A stretch of DNA of 64,000 nucleotides from Paracoccus liaowanqingii. Its GTDB lineage: Bacteria > Pseudomonadota > Alphaproteobacteria > Rhodobacterales > Rhodobacteraceae. Location: NCBI RefSeq assembly GCF_004683865.2, contig NZ_CP040760.1, positions 62,001 to 126,000 on the forward strand. Reading direction: 5' to 3'. This document shows, in pieces, positions 26,511-34,679 of this stretch. The notes below the pieces were generated by a model. It saw only the letters and a list, made by a program, of their open reading frames with translations, was not told the origin of the DNA and did not search any database. Position numbers and translations under genes: made by a program. How positions within the stretch are numbered: position 1 is the stretch's first letter; each line of letters starts with the position of its first letter.

Positions 26511-27032
26511 TCAACGCAGATACTCGTTGCAGGACGCTTGCATCATGCCCAAAATATCGTAGAGCAACGCGTCTTGCGGCAATCCCCGAGACCGCAGAAA
26601 ACGCGCCTGAAGCGCATAGGCTTCAGCCTCGAGCGATCCGGGACAGGGCGTATCGCTCTGGCGGCCGGTCGCGAACTGCTGACTGTGCACCAACTCATGG
26701 ACCAGAAAGCTCAGGCCAAGAGGAGACGCCAGGTCGACATCGCCCATGATAATGATCTCGCCGCGGATCGGATCGAACGCCGCCGCAATATCTACATGAT
26801 TAAATGGGTGCGATGCCCCCTCACCAAACACTGCAGCTTGAAGTTCCATCTGATGCCCCCGCCGGACGCTGACAGCCGGAATGTCTTCTTCGGTTGCCTG
26901 GGTCACAAAGGCTGAGGCTTCGAGGAGGAAGGGTGTCAGATCCTCGGCGGCGCTCACGGTCGCGCCGAAAGCCACTGAAAAGACGCCGAGAAGGCCGACC
27001 GTGTGGTGATGCTGGAAGCTGGTAATGGACAC
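26511..27032 (-). CDS. Secreted protein with an HExxH metallopeptidase-like motif (DUF6647-like)
   Basis: A 173-residue protein. Residues 1-28 form a signal peptide (TVGLLGVFSVAFGATVSA, cut before AED). The zinc-binding motif HELVH is at 112-116 in LSFLVHELVHSQQF, and a conserved CPGSLEAEAYALQARFL block follows, which matches the family I know as DUF6647. Enzyme activity is not proven for that family. The GTG at 27032 follows AGGGG by 8 bases; the open frame reaches an ATG at 27074. It is divergent from the SARP-type regulator at 27183 with a 150-bp gap. Confidence 0.7.
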   Translation of the reverse strand: MSITSFQHHHTVGLLGVFSVAFGATVSAAEDLTPFLLEASAFVTQATEEDIPAVSVRRGHQMELQAAVFGEGASHPFNHVDIAAAFDPIRGEIIIMGDVDLASPLGLSFLVHELVHSQQFATGRQSDTPCPGSLEAEAYALQARFLRSRGLPQDALLYDILGMMQASCNEYLR

Positions 27033-27182
27033 ATCAGTTACCCCTGCATAAAGAAGCTTCGCACCAGAATGCAAACGGTGGCGTGGACCTTGCGTGAGAC
27101 AACCTCACGCCCGACGTTAGAATTGCGTGAGGGGGCCCGCGATGTCGTGGTTCAGAAGGCGAGAGAGTGCTATCCTCAATAA

Positions 27183-29165
27183 ATGACGGCGTTCGACCTT
27201 CAATTATTGGGCGGGTGCAGGCTGACGTCCCTGCGCGATCGTCCTTGTGCGCTCGCCGTGGGCCGGAGGGGAATACTGCTGCTGGCGCAGCTTGCCTGCC
27301 CCATTGGCAATCACCATTCAAGGTCCGCATTGCAGGCCAACCTTTGGCCCCGATCGGATCAGCACCACGCGCAGGATAGCTTGCGATTCGAGTTGCACCG
27401 GCTGCGGAAAGTCCTTGGCGATGCGATTGGAGGCGACCGGCGCTCCGTGTGGCTGGATCCCGCTATAGTCACCGTGGACATCGGACGGTTCGAACAACTG
27501 GTGTCTGAGGGCACGGTTTCAGCTTTGTCACAGGCCTGCGCACTCTATCGCGGTGACCTGTTGGCAGATTGCGAGCTGGAAGACGTTCAGAACGATTGGC
27601 TATATCCGGAACGGGAGAGACTGCGCCAGCTTGCGCGCTCGGCATTCTGGGCCTTGTTCAGTCTTTATGTCTGGCGCGGCCAGGCAAGCGCAGCGGAGCA
27701 ATGCGCTGTTACATATCTGGCACTCGATCCATATGACGAGCGACTACATGGAGCGTTGATGCGGCTGAGGCTTGGTCAAGGGCGACGGGCGGCTGTCGCG
27801 CAACAGTTTGCCAACCTCTCGGAGCGTCTGGCGCACGATCTTGCCGTTCAGCCCAGTTCCGAACTGACCTCCTTGGCTTCTCGCTTGAACCATGCGGGTC
27901 GGACACGCCGTCGGCCATTCGATGCCCCCTCAATTCTCGGTCGCGGCGGAGAAGACGTTGTTGATGCGCCACCTTTGGTCGCCGTCTCGCTCTTTCAGAA
28001 CCTTTCGGAGCAGGCAAGCCTGTCGGTGCTATCAGCCGCGCTGGCGGAGGATATCATAATCGATCTAGCGCGCTTCCGCACGCTGGCGGTGCTGGGGCGC
28101 GCGACAGCTTGGGCAATGACGCGCGAACCCGACCTCGCCGACTGGAGGCGCCGGTTCGGGGTGCGTTACCTGGTTGAAGGGACCGTGCGAGAGGCAGGCA
28201 ACGCAATCGAGGTCAGCGTGTGCCTTCTTTCAAGCGGTTCCGAGCGCTGCCTTTGGGCGGACCGGTTCCGGGGCGACCTGGAAGGTCTTCCGGAGTTTCA
28301 GGAGAACGCGTCCCGTAGCATCGTCGCGGCGGTTCAGGTGCAGGTTGAGGCCGCAGAACTCGCCCGGATCCGACATCACCCGATCGAATGCCTAAGTGCC
28401 TACGAGCTTTATTTACGCGGGCGGGCGGAACAACGAAGAGGAAATCCTGGCTCCGTCGAAAGTGCCTTCCAGCTTTTTTCACAGGCTGTGCAGCGCGATC
28501 CGGGTTTTGGTGCAGCCCACGCTGCCCTAGCACTGGGCTGGTTCGGGGTCGGTGCCTGTAGTGGAAGTGAAGCAGGAAATGCGATGGAATACGCCCTCAG
28601 ACACGCACGGGAGGCCATAACACTGGATCCCCTGCAAGCGTCAGGGCACCTGATGCACGGCATGCTATTGCAGACGCTGCGGGATTTCGACACAGCCGAC
28701 CACTGTATTGAGCGCGCCCTAATGCTGAGCCCCGGAGATCCCGAGACTCTCGCCTTCAGTGGACTTGAAAAGGCGTATCACGGGGAGGCGGAAGCCGGTG
28801 CCGCGTTGGTCGAACGGGCGATGACGCTGGAACCAGGGTATCCACCGCTCTTTGCCGAACTCATGGGCAAGACGGCCTATATCGCTGGTCGCTACGATTC
28901 TGCGGTGTTCTGGTTGCGGCAATCGCAGAACCGGGTGCCAACCAATCGGGCTTGGCTGGCCGCCGCCGCTGCGCGCGCCGGATTGCGGGTAGAAGCGGCC
29001 GCCCATGCACGGGCAGCAACAGCAACAATCGAGCGTCGTCTTGGCCCTGCCCGTTTGCAGGAAATCGGCGGTCCGATTGCGTGGTTACGCGGACCCGCCC
29101 GTTTTCGCCAGTCCACCGATCTTGCCCATTACGAGGAGGGATTACGGGAGGCTGGGCTGGCATAG
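27183..29165 (+). CDS. SARP/BTAD-type transcriptional regulator with TPR repeats
   Basis: A 660-residue cytoplasmic regulator. The N-terminal winged helix is residues about 1-85 (RGILLLAQLACPIGNHHSRSALQANLWPRS; SLRFELHRLRKVLGD). A bacterial transcriptional activation domain follows (about 90-245; ACALYRGDLLADCELED and ALDPYDERLHGALMRLRLGQGRRAAVAQQF). Next is a FlgO-like segment (PLVAVSLFQNLSEQ...AEDIIIDLARFRTLAVLGR) and TPR units from about 400 to 620. It shares the FlgO-like plus TPR part with the regulator at 18879. It probably controls its divergent neighbour or the nearby RTX genes (inference). Confidence 0.82.
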   Translation: MTAFDLQLLGGCRLTSLRDRPCALAVGRRGILLLAQLACPIGNHHSRSALQANLWPRSDQHHAQDSLRFELHRLRKVLGDAIGGDRRSVWLDPAIVTVDIGRFEQLVSEGTVSALSQACALYRGDLLADCELEDVQNDWLYPERERLRQLARSAFWALFSLYVWRGQASAAEQCAVTYLALDPYDERLHGALMRLRLGQGRRAAVAQQFANLSERLAHDLAVQPSSELTSLASRLNHAGRTRRRPFDAPSILGRGGEDVVDAPPLVAVSLFQNLSEQASLSVLSAALAEDIIIDLARFRTLAVLGRATAWAMTREPDLADWRRRFGVRYLVEGTVREAGNAIEVSVCLLSSGSERCLWADRFRGDLEGLPEFQENASRSIVAAVQVQVEAAELARIRHHPIECLSAYELYLRGRAEQRRGNPGSVESAFQLFSQAVQRDPGFGAAHAALALGWFGVGACSGSEAGNAMEYALRHAREAITLDPLQASGHLMHGMLLQTLRDFDTADHCIERALMLSPGDPETLAFSGLEKAYHGEAEAGAALVERAMTLEPGYPPLFAELMGKTAYIAGRYDSAVFWLRQSQNRVPTNRAWLAAAAARAGLRVEAAAHARAATATIERRLGPARLQEIGGPIAWLRGPARFRQSTDLAHYEEGLREAGLA

Positions 29166-29464
29166 ACGCTGATTTGCATCAAGAGTATCGCCAAGCTTGA
29201 TTTCAACGACTTGGGGGGTTGGTTGGCCATTGATATGACAGAAATCTTCGGCCTCGACGGATGCGTCGGTAGTGACCAGCGATGCGACATATTTTGTGGC
29301 CGAGGAGGTGGGCAAGCCGATCCCCTACGGGTGATTGCCGGATGCAATCCACCGGGTCATCAGGTTAGCCGATAAACACAACAGGTAGTTATTTCCAGCT
29401 GCCTGTGACGACAGCAAAGGCACGAGCTCGGCCGTCATGCCCTGCTCTGACCCTCCACTTGGGA

Positions 29465-30202
29465 TTACCAGTCGAACTGACCCTCATTCAGCTGGTCAAC
29501 CCTTATGTCCTCGATCAGGAGCACATCGCTGCCCGCCGTGATGATGATGTCGTCGCCCAATTGCCTTGCTGCTCCGAGAATATCGGCCCAGCTCTCAAAG
29601 CGAGCATATGCAGACACGTCGATGACATCATCAACACGGTCAAAGTCGGTGATCCTATCCGTCCCGCCGTTCCAGATAAATGTGTCCGCTCCTTCACCGC
29701 CGGTCATCGTATCGTTTCCTGCGCCACCATTCAGAATGTCGTCTCCGTCGCCGCCAAGTATGCGGTCGGCGCCGGTGCCGCCGAACAGCAGGTCATTGCC
29801 CTTGCCGCCACCCAGCAGGTCGTTTCCGCCGCCGGCACGGATGACGTCATTGCCGTCTTCGGCGTAGATGATGTCGCGTCCCGAGCCGGAGATGGCCAGG
29901 TCATTGCCTCCGCCAAGTTCAATGCGGTTGTTACCGTCCCCGGCCCTTACCACGTCATCACCACTGCCTGCCGAGATCACGTCGCTGCCGCTGCCGGCCG
30001 ATACCTGATCGTTGCCGTCGCCGGCATAAATAATGTTGGCGCCGTTGCCCGCGTCAATAAGGTCATTCCCCCTGCCTCCGTCCAGCGTGTCATTTCCGAG
30101 AAAGCCGAAAATCTGGTCGTTGCCAGAGAAGCCGAGAATGAAATCGTCTCGACTGGTCCCCCTCAAGACGTCATTGCTGCTGTTTCCAAAAAGAATTGCC
30201 AT
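29465..30202 (-). CDS. RTX calcium-binding protein, 245 residues
   Basis: Almost the whole protein is RTX repeat: more than 14 nonapeptides of the GGxGxDxUx type from residue 7 to 165 (for example [37 protein letters not shown]). The C-terminus ([19 protein letters not shown]...LNEGQFDW) is a serralysin-type C-terminal cap and secretion signal. No catalytic domain is present, so it could be a calcium-binding surface or matrix protein, or a fragment of a larger RTX protein. The second ATG (30202) is 7 bases after GGAG and is preferred over 30208. Export would need a type I system not found here. Confidence 0.85.
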   Translation of the reverse strand: MAILFGNSSNDVLRGTSRDDFILGFSGNDQIFGFLGNDTLDGGRGNDLIDAGNGANIIYAGDGNDQVSAGSGSDVISAGSGDDVVRAGDGNNRIELGGGNDLAISGSGRDIIYAEDGNDVIRAGGGNDLLGGGKGNDLLFGGTGADRILGGDGDDILNGGAGNDTMTGGEGADTFIWNGGTDRITDFDRVDDVIDVSAYARFESWADILGAARQLGDDIIITAGSDVLLIEDIRVDQLNEGQFDW

Positions 30203-30656
30203 GATCATGCTCCATCACGTTGAGTGGCCCTGCTGATGACAAAAGGCGCTTGGGTAACCCGAAGTCCCCGGCCGCCGGTATAGCCTAAGGGCGGCAGAAA
30301 GTGGCGAGCAGGTGTGAGGAAGACGTGAGCAGGGCGGGAAATGGCCCCTCGTGCCTCTGTAGGCATGACCAGTTGCGCAGCAGTCCGACTCAGTGCGGTT
30401 CGCGACCATCTCGTGCACTCCCCAAGCGAGGCAAATCATACCACAAACCTGGCACCAAGGGATTCATATATGTCCCGCCTTTGAGCGTATCGTTCAGTGC
30501 TGCCGGAGCGGGGAGCGAAATCTTGCACACGCAGCGGGGCCTATGCCTCGGGATACATGCGGCAAGGGATCTACCGTGCCGATCAATAACTTGTAGACGC
30601 TCTCGCGCCCCATGGCCCTGCACTGGCAGTTGAGGGCCACGGACTGTGGTCAGATG
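30203..30656. other. Gene-free stretch between two RTX genes
   Basis: No gene, strong hairpin or repeat is supported. It must hold the promoter of the RTX gene at 29465-30202 and the 3' untranslated end of the RTX gene at 30657-31928. Confidence 0.45.
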
Positions 30657-31928
30657 TCAGACGAAAGCGAATGCGTCCTGCGTCAGGTCCCTCATATCGA
30701 TGCCTTCCAGGCGCACGCGGAACGTTTCTCCTTCCACCTCCGCGAAACTGATCCCGCCATCCGCGCCGCCGCTGAGCCGCAACTCACTGAACTGCGAGAT
30801 GTTCGCGAACCGTAACCGGTCGACCCCCGGCTCAAAATCAACCACGGTATCAAATTCGCCATCTGCAAGATCTGCAAATACGAACTGGTCAACGCCCTCG
30901 CCACCGATAAGGCGGTCATTGCCTGCCCCGCCATGCAGCACGTCGCTCCCGCGACCGCCACTCAGTCTGTCGTTGCCATCGAGTCCATACAACTGGTCGT
31001 TCCCGGCTCCCGCCGCGAGCAGATTGCCGGCCCCGTTACCGATGAGCCGGTCATTGCCGGAACCTGACACGATATGCTCGATCCCGCGAAGCATATCCAT
31101 GCCGTGCCCGGTACTCTGAGTACCCGTGATGCGCAGGTCGACAAGCGCCGCGACCGGGCCCGAAAAGACAGCACGGTCTACCCCGGAGCCGCCATCCAGC
31201 AGGTCGTTGCCGGCGCCGCCGTTCAACCAGTCAGAGCCGTCGCCACCGCGTAAGGTATCGTCACCACTTTCACCAAAGAGACGATCATGGCCGCCTTGGC
31301 CATTGAGGGCATCGCTGCCCGAGCCTGCACGGACGATGTCATCGCCACGTGCTGCATTCACGACGTCGTTCCCGCTCCCCGTCCGAAACTCCTCGTCAAT
31401 CTGGAGCCCCGTCATTACGTCTGCACCTCCGGTCCCCCAAAATATCCAGTCCCGGGGTGGAGCGACGTCCTCCACAATATTGCTCCAGCTCGAGAACCCC
31501 ACAGCCGCGCTGCTACGGATCCCGTCGGGGAGCATCTTGTCGGCTTGTCCTCCCGCGGCGTGAAGAAGAGCCCCAACAAACGCATTGGAATTCTCTTCCA
31601 GCACATCGTAGCGATAATCGGCATCGTCTATCGAGCGGGCATACTTCACCATCATGGCCCAGGCCTGGTCATCGGTGATACCTGGGAAATCAAGTGGCGT
31701 GCTCGACCGCTCCTCGGGCGTCTCGCCGTTACGCGCATCGGCGGAGTCGGCAATTGGCACGTTCACTTCGATCTCCATTTCGCCGAATGGCCAGAAGCGT
31801 GACGGCGGTCCTGCCCGCAGCACGTATTCTTCGTCATTGCTGTCCCTGAACACCAGATAAAGGTGTTCCGACACCGGAAGGCCAAACGACCTTGCTCTAC
31901 CGCTTTCGATGAAGATTTCGCCGCCCAT
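30657..31928 (-). CDS. RTX protein with an unidentified N-terminal domain, 423 residues
   Basis: Residues 1-165 are a non-repetitive domain (GRARSFGLPVSEHLYLVFRD; ITDDQAWAMMVKYARSIDDADYRYDVLEENSNAFVGALLHAAG) that I do not recognise by name; the second block resembles segments placed before RTX repeats in other bacterial RTX proteins. Residues about 165-365 are RTX nonapeptides in two groups, separated by a DRAVFSGPVAALVDLRITGT insert seen in Ca-binding proteins of this kind. The C-terminus is again a cap (FDTVVDFEPGVDRLRFANISQF). The ATG follows GGAG/AGGA. No signal peptide: type I export is expected. Confidence 0.82.
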   Translation of the reverse strand: MGGEIFIESGRARSFGLPVSEHLYLVFRDSNDEEYVLRAGPPSRFWPFGEMEIEVNVPIADSADARNGETPEERSSTPLDFPGITDDQAWAMMVKYARSIDDADYRYDVLEENSNAFVGALLHAAGGQADKMLPDGIRSSAAVGFSSWSNIVEDVAPPRDWIFWGTGGADVMTGLQIDEEFRTGSGNDVVNAARGDDIVRAGSGSDALNGQGGHDRLFGESGDDTLRGGDGSDWLNGGAGNDLLDGGSGVDRAVFSGPVAALVDLRITGTQSTGHGMDMLRGIEHIVSGSGNDRLIGNGAGNLLAAGAGNDQLYGLDGNDRLSGGRGSDVLHGGAGNDRLIGGEGVDQFVFADLADGEFDTVVDFEPGVDRLRFANISQFSELRLSGGADGGISFAEVEGETFRVRLEGIDMRDLTQDAFAFV

Positions 31929-32689
31929 GGTCCTGCTCCCTGAAGGAATTTATGCAGCCAAGAATATTCCGAGACAACAACCCCCCGACTTGGCTCACTC
32001 AATACTCAGCCCACATCGACCGTCCCAGTGCTCCGCCCGTATCGAAAGCAAATCGCTTTTTCTTGTGGGGAGTCAACGTCCGGCAGCAGACCTGTTTGAT
32101 CCGTCTAAGAATGCGGCCAATGATTGATCGCACTTTCCCTCTCGTGCAGACGGCTCAGGCATTCAGCTACGGGATGTCGGGGCAGCACTTCGAAAAATCT
32201 GTCTGGAGATCTGAGGCGGAGACCATGCCGGGTCCGACAGGGACAATAAAAGCCTGTGGAAGCTGATGACGCTGAAGGCAGAGCACAAACGAGGCCTTGC
32301 GGATCGCGAAATATTTCTGCCGGGCAGTCTGGCGACGCCGAGGCAATTATTACCGACGAAGTCGGACAAAGAGGAAGATGAATTTTGTATCGAGCCTCGG
32401 TTAGCGCCTCATAGGGCACAACTTGTGCCGCCAAGTTGCCGAGGTTCCAGCTCGTGCGGCTTTCTTCGAACCAGATCACTGCCCTTAAAATACCCTTTGC
32501 GATTAACGCGCGATAAGTAAGTCTGGGGAAAAAGCACTGCGCCCGTTGTAAAACTCCCGCATCCACGGCCCTGCTACAGAATTGCATTTTAAAAGGGACG
32601 TGTAGATGAAGTCCCTTTTTGTAAATGCGTGGGACAACACCCAAACGCTCAGACCCGGCCGTCTAGCTTGGATCTGTCACTACGCTCAG
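31929..32689. other. Gene-free stretch
   Basis: A 179-codon open frame on the minus strand (32105-32644) lacks a ribosome binding site and recognisable sequence, and I do not accept it. Nothing else is supported. The stretch probably contains decayed sequence related to the RTX remnant that follows. Confidence 0.4.
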
Positions 32690-33060
32690 TACGACCGGGC
32701 AAAACGACCCTCATTCAGGTGGTCGACCCCTCATGTCCTTGTTCACTTTGATATCCATGTCCTCCGCAATGAGGTCGTCGGCGCCCCGCTACCCTGCCAC
32801 TAGAAAAAATTGTGCAAATATCAAAGCGAAGTTAATGTGATATGGCGACGAGGTCGCTAGTGTTCCACACCTGACGCATGCATCCCATCGGGATGCCGCG
32901 ACGTCGCCCTGCACATGGTCTGAGCGGTTGCTCACACACTCCAGACAGGGAATCCACTGTCAGGCGGGCAACACTAGCATGGTCAAAGTCGTGATTGCGT
33001 TCGACGCGCCGTTCCAGATCAACGCTTAGGCGATTTCACCGTCGGACATCGTATCGCATA
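32690..33060 (-). pseudogene. Decayed RTX gene remnant, split by a small inverted-repeat element
   Basis: Two pieces resemble the 3' part of the RTX gene at 29465-30202 at DNA level. Bases 32700-32745 match 29478-29520 (both contain GACCCTCATTCAG, coding VD(Q/H)LNEG(Q/R)F), and 32981-33055 matches about 29638-29715 (both contain GGTCAAAGTCG, CGCCGTTCCAGAT and CATCGTATCG). Stops and indels break the frame. The middle of the match is replaced by the 123-bp element at 32856-32978. This is a third, dead RTX copy. Confidence 0.65.
32856..32978. repeat. Small MITE-like element, about 22-bp imperfect inverted repeats
   Basis: The ends are GCTAGTGTTCCACACCTGAC (from 32856) and, on the other strand from 32978, GCTAGTGTTGCCCGCCTGAC; 17 of 22 positions agree. 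GGTC lies directly before the left end and, after AT, beyond the right end, possibly a target duplication. The element sits inside the RTX remnant. No gene is inside. A hairpin (CATCCCATCGGGATG) lies at about 32880-32894. Confidence 0.6.
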
Positions 33061-33123
33061 AAATTCGGCATCCTAAATCCCAGATTCGATCGCCCAGATG
33101 CCGGGCCAGGACTTGGGACGACA

Positions 33124-34461
33124 TCAGATATCAGCGTAAAGCTGCCATTCAATATCGCTGACATGATCAGCCAGCCGGGCACATTCCTGCCGCTTGATCG
33201 CGGCCAACGCGGCGTGCAGATCCTCGCCCAGAATACGGCGCATCGTGCATGAAGTGCCGAAGCTCTCGATTGCCTCGGTCCAGCTCCGCGGCAGGGCGGG
33301 CGCACCGTCAGTCGAGTATTGAGGGCCGGGCTCGTTGCTTGCCTCGATCCCATCAAGTGCGGTGCCCAAGATCACCGCGGCGACCAGATAGGGGTTGGCG
33401 TCCACGCCCGCCACGCGATGTTCGAAATGGCGGGAGGCAGGGCTGCCATTGGGAATGCGCAAGGCCACGTTGCGGTCGTCGCGGCCCCAACTGTTGGACG
33501 TGGGGGAGTAGATCGCTGCCCCCAGTCTGCGCCAGGAGTTCAAAGTCGGACCCAGCACCAGCATCGTGTCAGCCATTGCGGCACGCACGCCGCCGATGGC
33601 CTGAAGCATCAGGAGCGAGGTCGCTCCGTTCTGATCGGCAAACAGGTTCATTCCCCTGACGGGATCGGTCAGCGAAAGATGCAAATGCATTCCCGAGCCG
33701 GATTGCCCCGCAAATGGCTTGGGCATAAAGCAGGCTCGCATCCCGAAGCGGCGCGCCGTGCTGCGCAGGATCTGCTTGGTCAGGATGATATCGTCCGCCG
33801 CCCGTGCCAGATCGCGATAGCGCAAGGTCAGTTCAAATTGACCAGGCGCGTATTCGGAAAGCAGCGATTCCAGCGAAAGATCGAAGGGGGTCGCTGCAGC
33901 ATAGACGGCATCGAAGAAGGGCGACATTTCGTCGAGCTCATCGACCGACATGCAGTTGGTCGAAGACATGCATCTACCTCCTAGCAATGCACGTGCGGGG
34001 CCACCTGCAGCATCCAGCAGATAGAATTCCAGCTCCAGCGCACCCATCGGCTGAAACCCCATGTATCGGGCGCGGGTGATTTGGGCCAACATCGCGCCGC
34101 GCGGATCATGCGGGATCGGCGCGCCATCGCGGTCGAACATCTGCAGCAGCACCAGCCCGCGCCCGTTGTGCTGACGGCCCAAGGTGCCCGCCACTGGCCA
34201 GCACAGGCTGTCGCCGCCACCGTCGCTTTGCGTGGCAATGGCACCGGGGACGTCGTTGCCTTCAATGTCCTGCGCGAAGAGGGATGCAGGCATGCCCCGC
34301 CCATTACAGAACAGATCCAACAGCTCGTGCCGGCGGATCATCTTTCCGCGGCCGATGCCGTGCAGATCGGCCAATGAGATGTCGACGGCAGCGACATTGG
34401 AGTTGGCATCCAAGAATGACTGGGCCTCGTCGACGAGAGCGCCGGTTGGGGACATCGTCAT
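33124..34461 (-). CDS. puuA: Glutamine-synthetase family protein, gamma-glutamylputrescine-synthetase-like
   Basis: A 445-residue class I-type glutamine synthetase homologue. Visible motifs are GALELEFYLL (metal-binding Glu), QFELTLRYRD, SGSGMHLHLSL (the His of the active site), and FEHRVAGVDANPYLVAAVILG. The DLHGIGRGKMI start and the ILTKQILRSTARRFGMRACFMPKP block are typical of PuuA/GlnA3-type enzymes that ligate glutamate to polyamines or other amines rather than ammonia. The start is the ATG in a TGATG overlap with the 40-residue ORF upstream; GTG codons at 34467 and 34464 are alternatives. No other puu gene is present in the window. Confidence 0.78.
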   Translation of the reverse strand: MTMSPTGALVDEAQSFLDANSNVAAVDISLADLHGIGRGKMIRRHELLDLFCNGRGMPASLFAQDIEGNDVPGAIATQSDGGGDSLCWPVAGTLGRQHNGRGLVLLQMFDRDGAPIPHDPRGAMLAQITRARYMGFQPMGALELEFYLLDAAGGPARALLGGRCMSSTNCMSVDELDEMSPFFDAVYAAATPFDLSLESLLSEYAPGQFELTLRYRDLARAADDIILTKQILRSTARRFGMRACFMPKPFAGQSGSGMHLHLSLTDPVRGMNLFADQNGATSLLMLQAIGGVRAAMADTMLVLGPTLNSWRRLGAAIYSPTSNSWGRDDRNVALRIPNGSPASRHFEHRVAGVDANPYLVAAVILGTALDGIEASNEPGPQYSTDGAPALPRSWTEAIESFGTSCTMRRILGEDLHAALAAIKRQECARLADHVSDIEWQLYADI

Positions 34462-34583
34462 CACCACCCCCCATGGCCAAGGCGGCTATGCGTCAGTTCC
34501 CGCCCGCGCCAGGCCTTCTCTACCAGCTCGTCGACCCCGGCATGAGTCAGGACCAGCTGCAGAGCTTTCCAAGTGAGTGGCAT
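34461..34583 (-). CDS. 40-residue ORF, translationally coupled to the glutamine-synthetase-like gene
   Basis: The ORF encodes a protein beginning MPLTWKALQLVLTHAGVDEL and ending LTHSRLGHGGW. It has an AGGAG ribosome binding site 8 bases before its ATG, and its TGA stop overlaps the ATG of the next gene (TGATG at 34463-34459). I recognise no family. It could be a leader peptide, a small partner, or the tail of a lost gene whose ribosome binding site is fortuitous. The overlap favours real translation. Confidence 0.45.
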   Translation of the reverse strand: MPLTWKALQLVLTHAGVDELVEKAWRGRELTHSRLGHGGW

Positions 34584-34679
34584 GCCGGTCGCTCCTACAA
34601 TTGCCAAAAGCCTTTATTGCTGACTACACGAATTTGTGATTAAATTCCATGATCGGGACTACCCACCCTTGGGGGCCAT

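Noticed and set aside
32105..32644. A 179-codon frame on the minus strand
   Set aside because: No domain, no ribosome binding site, irregular amino-acid composition.
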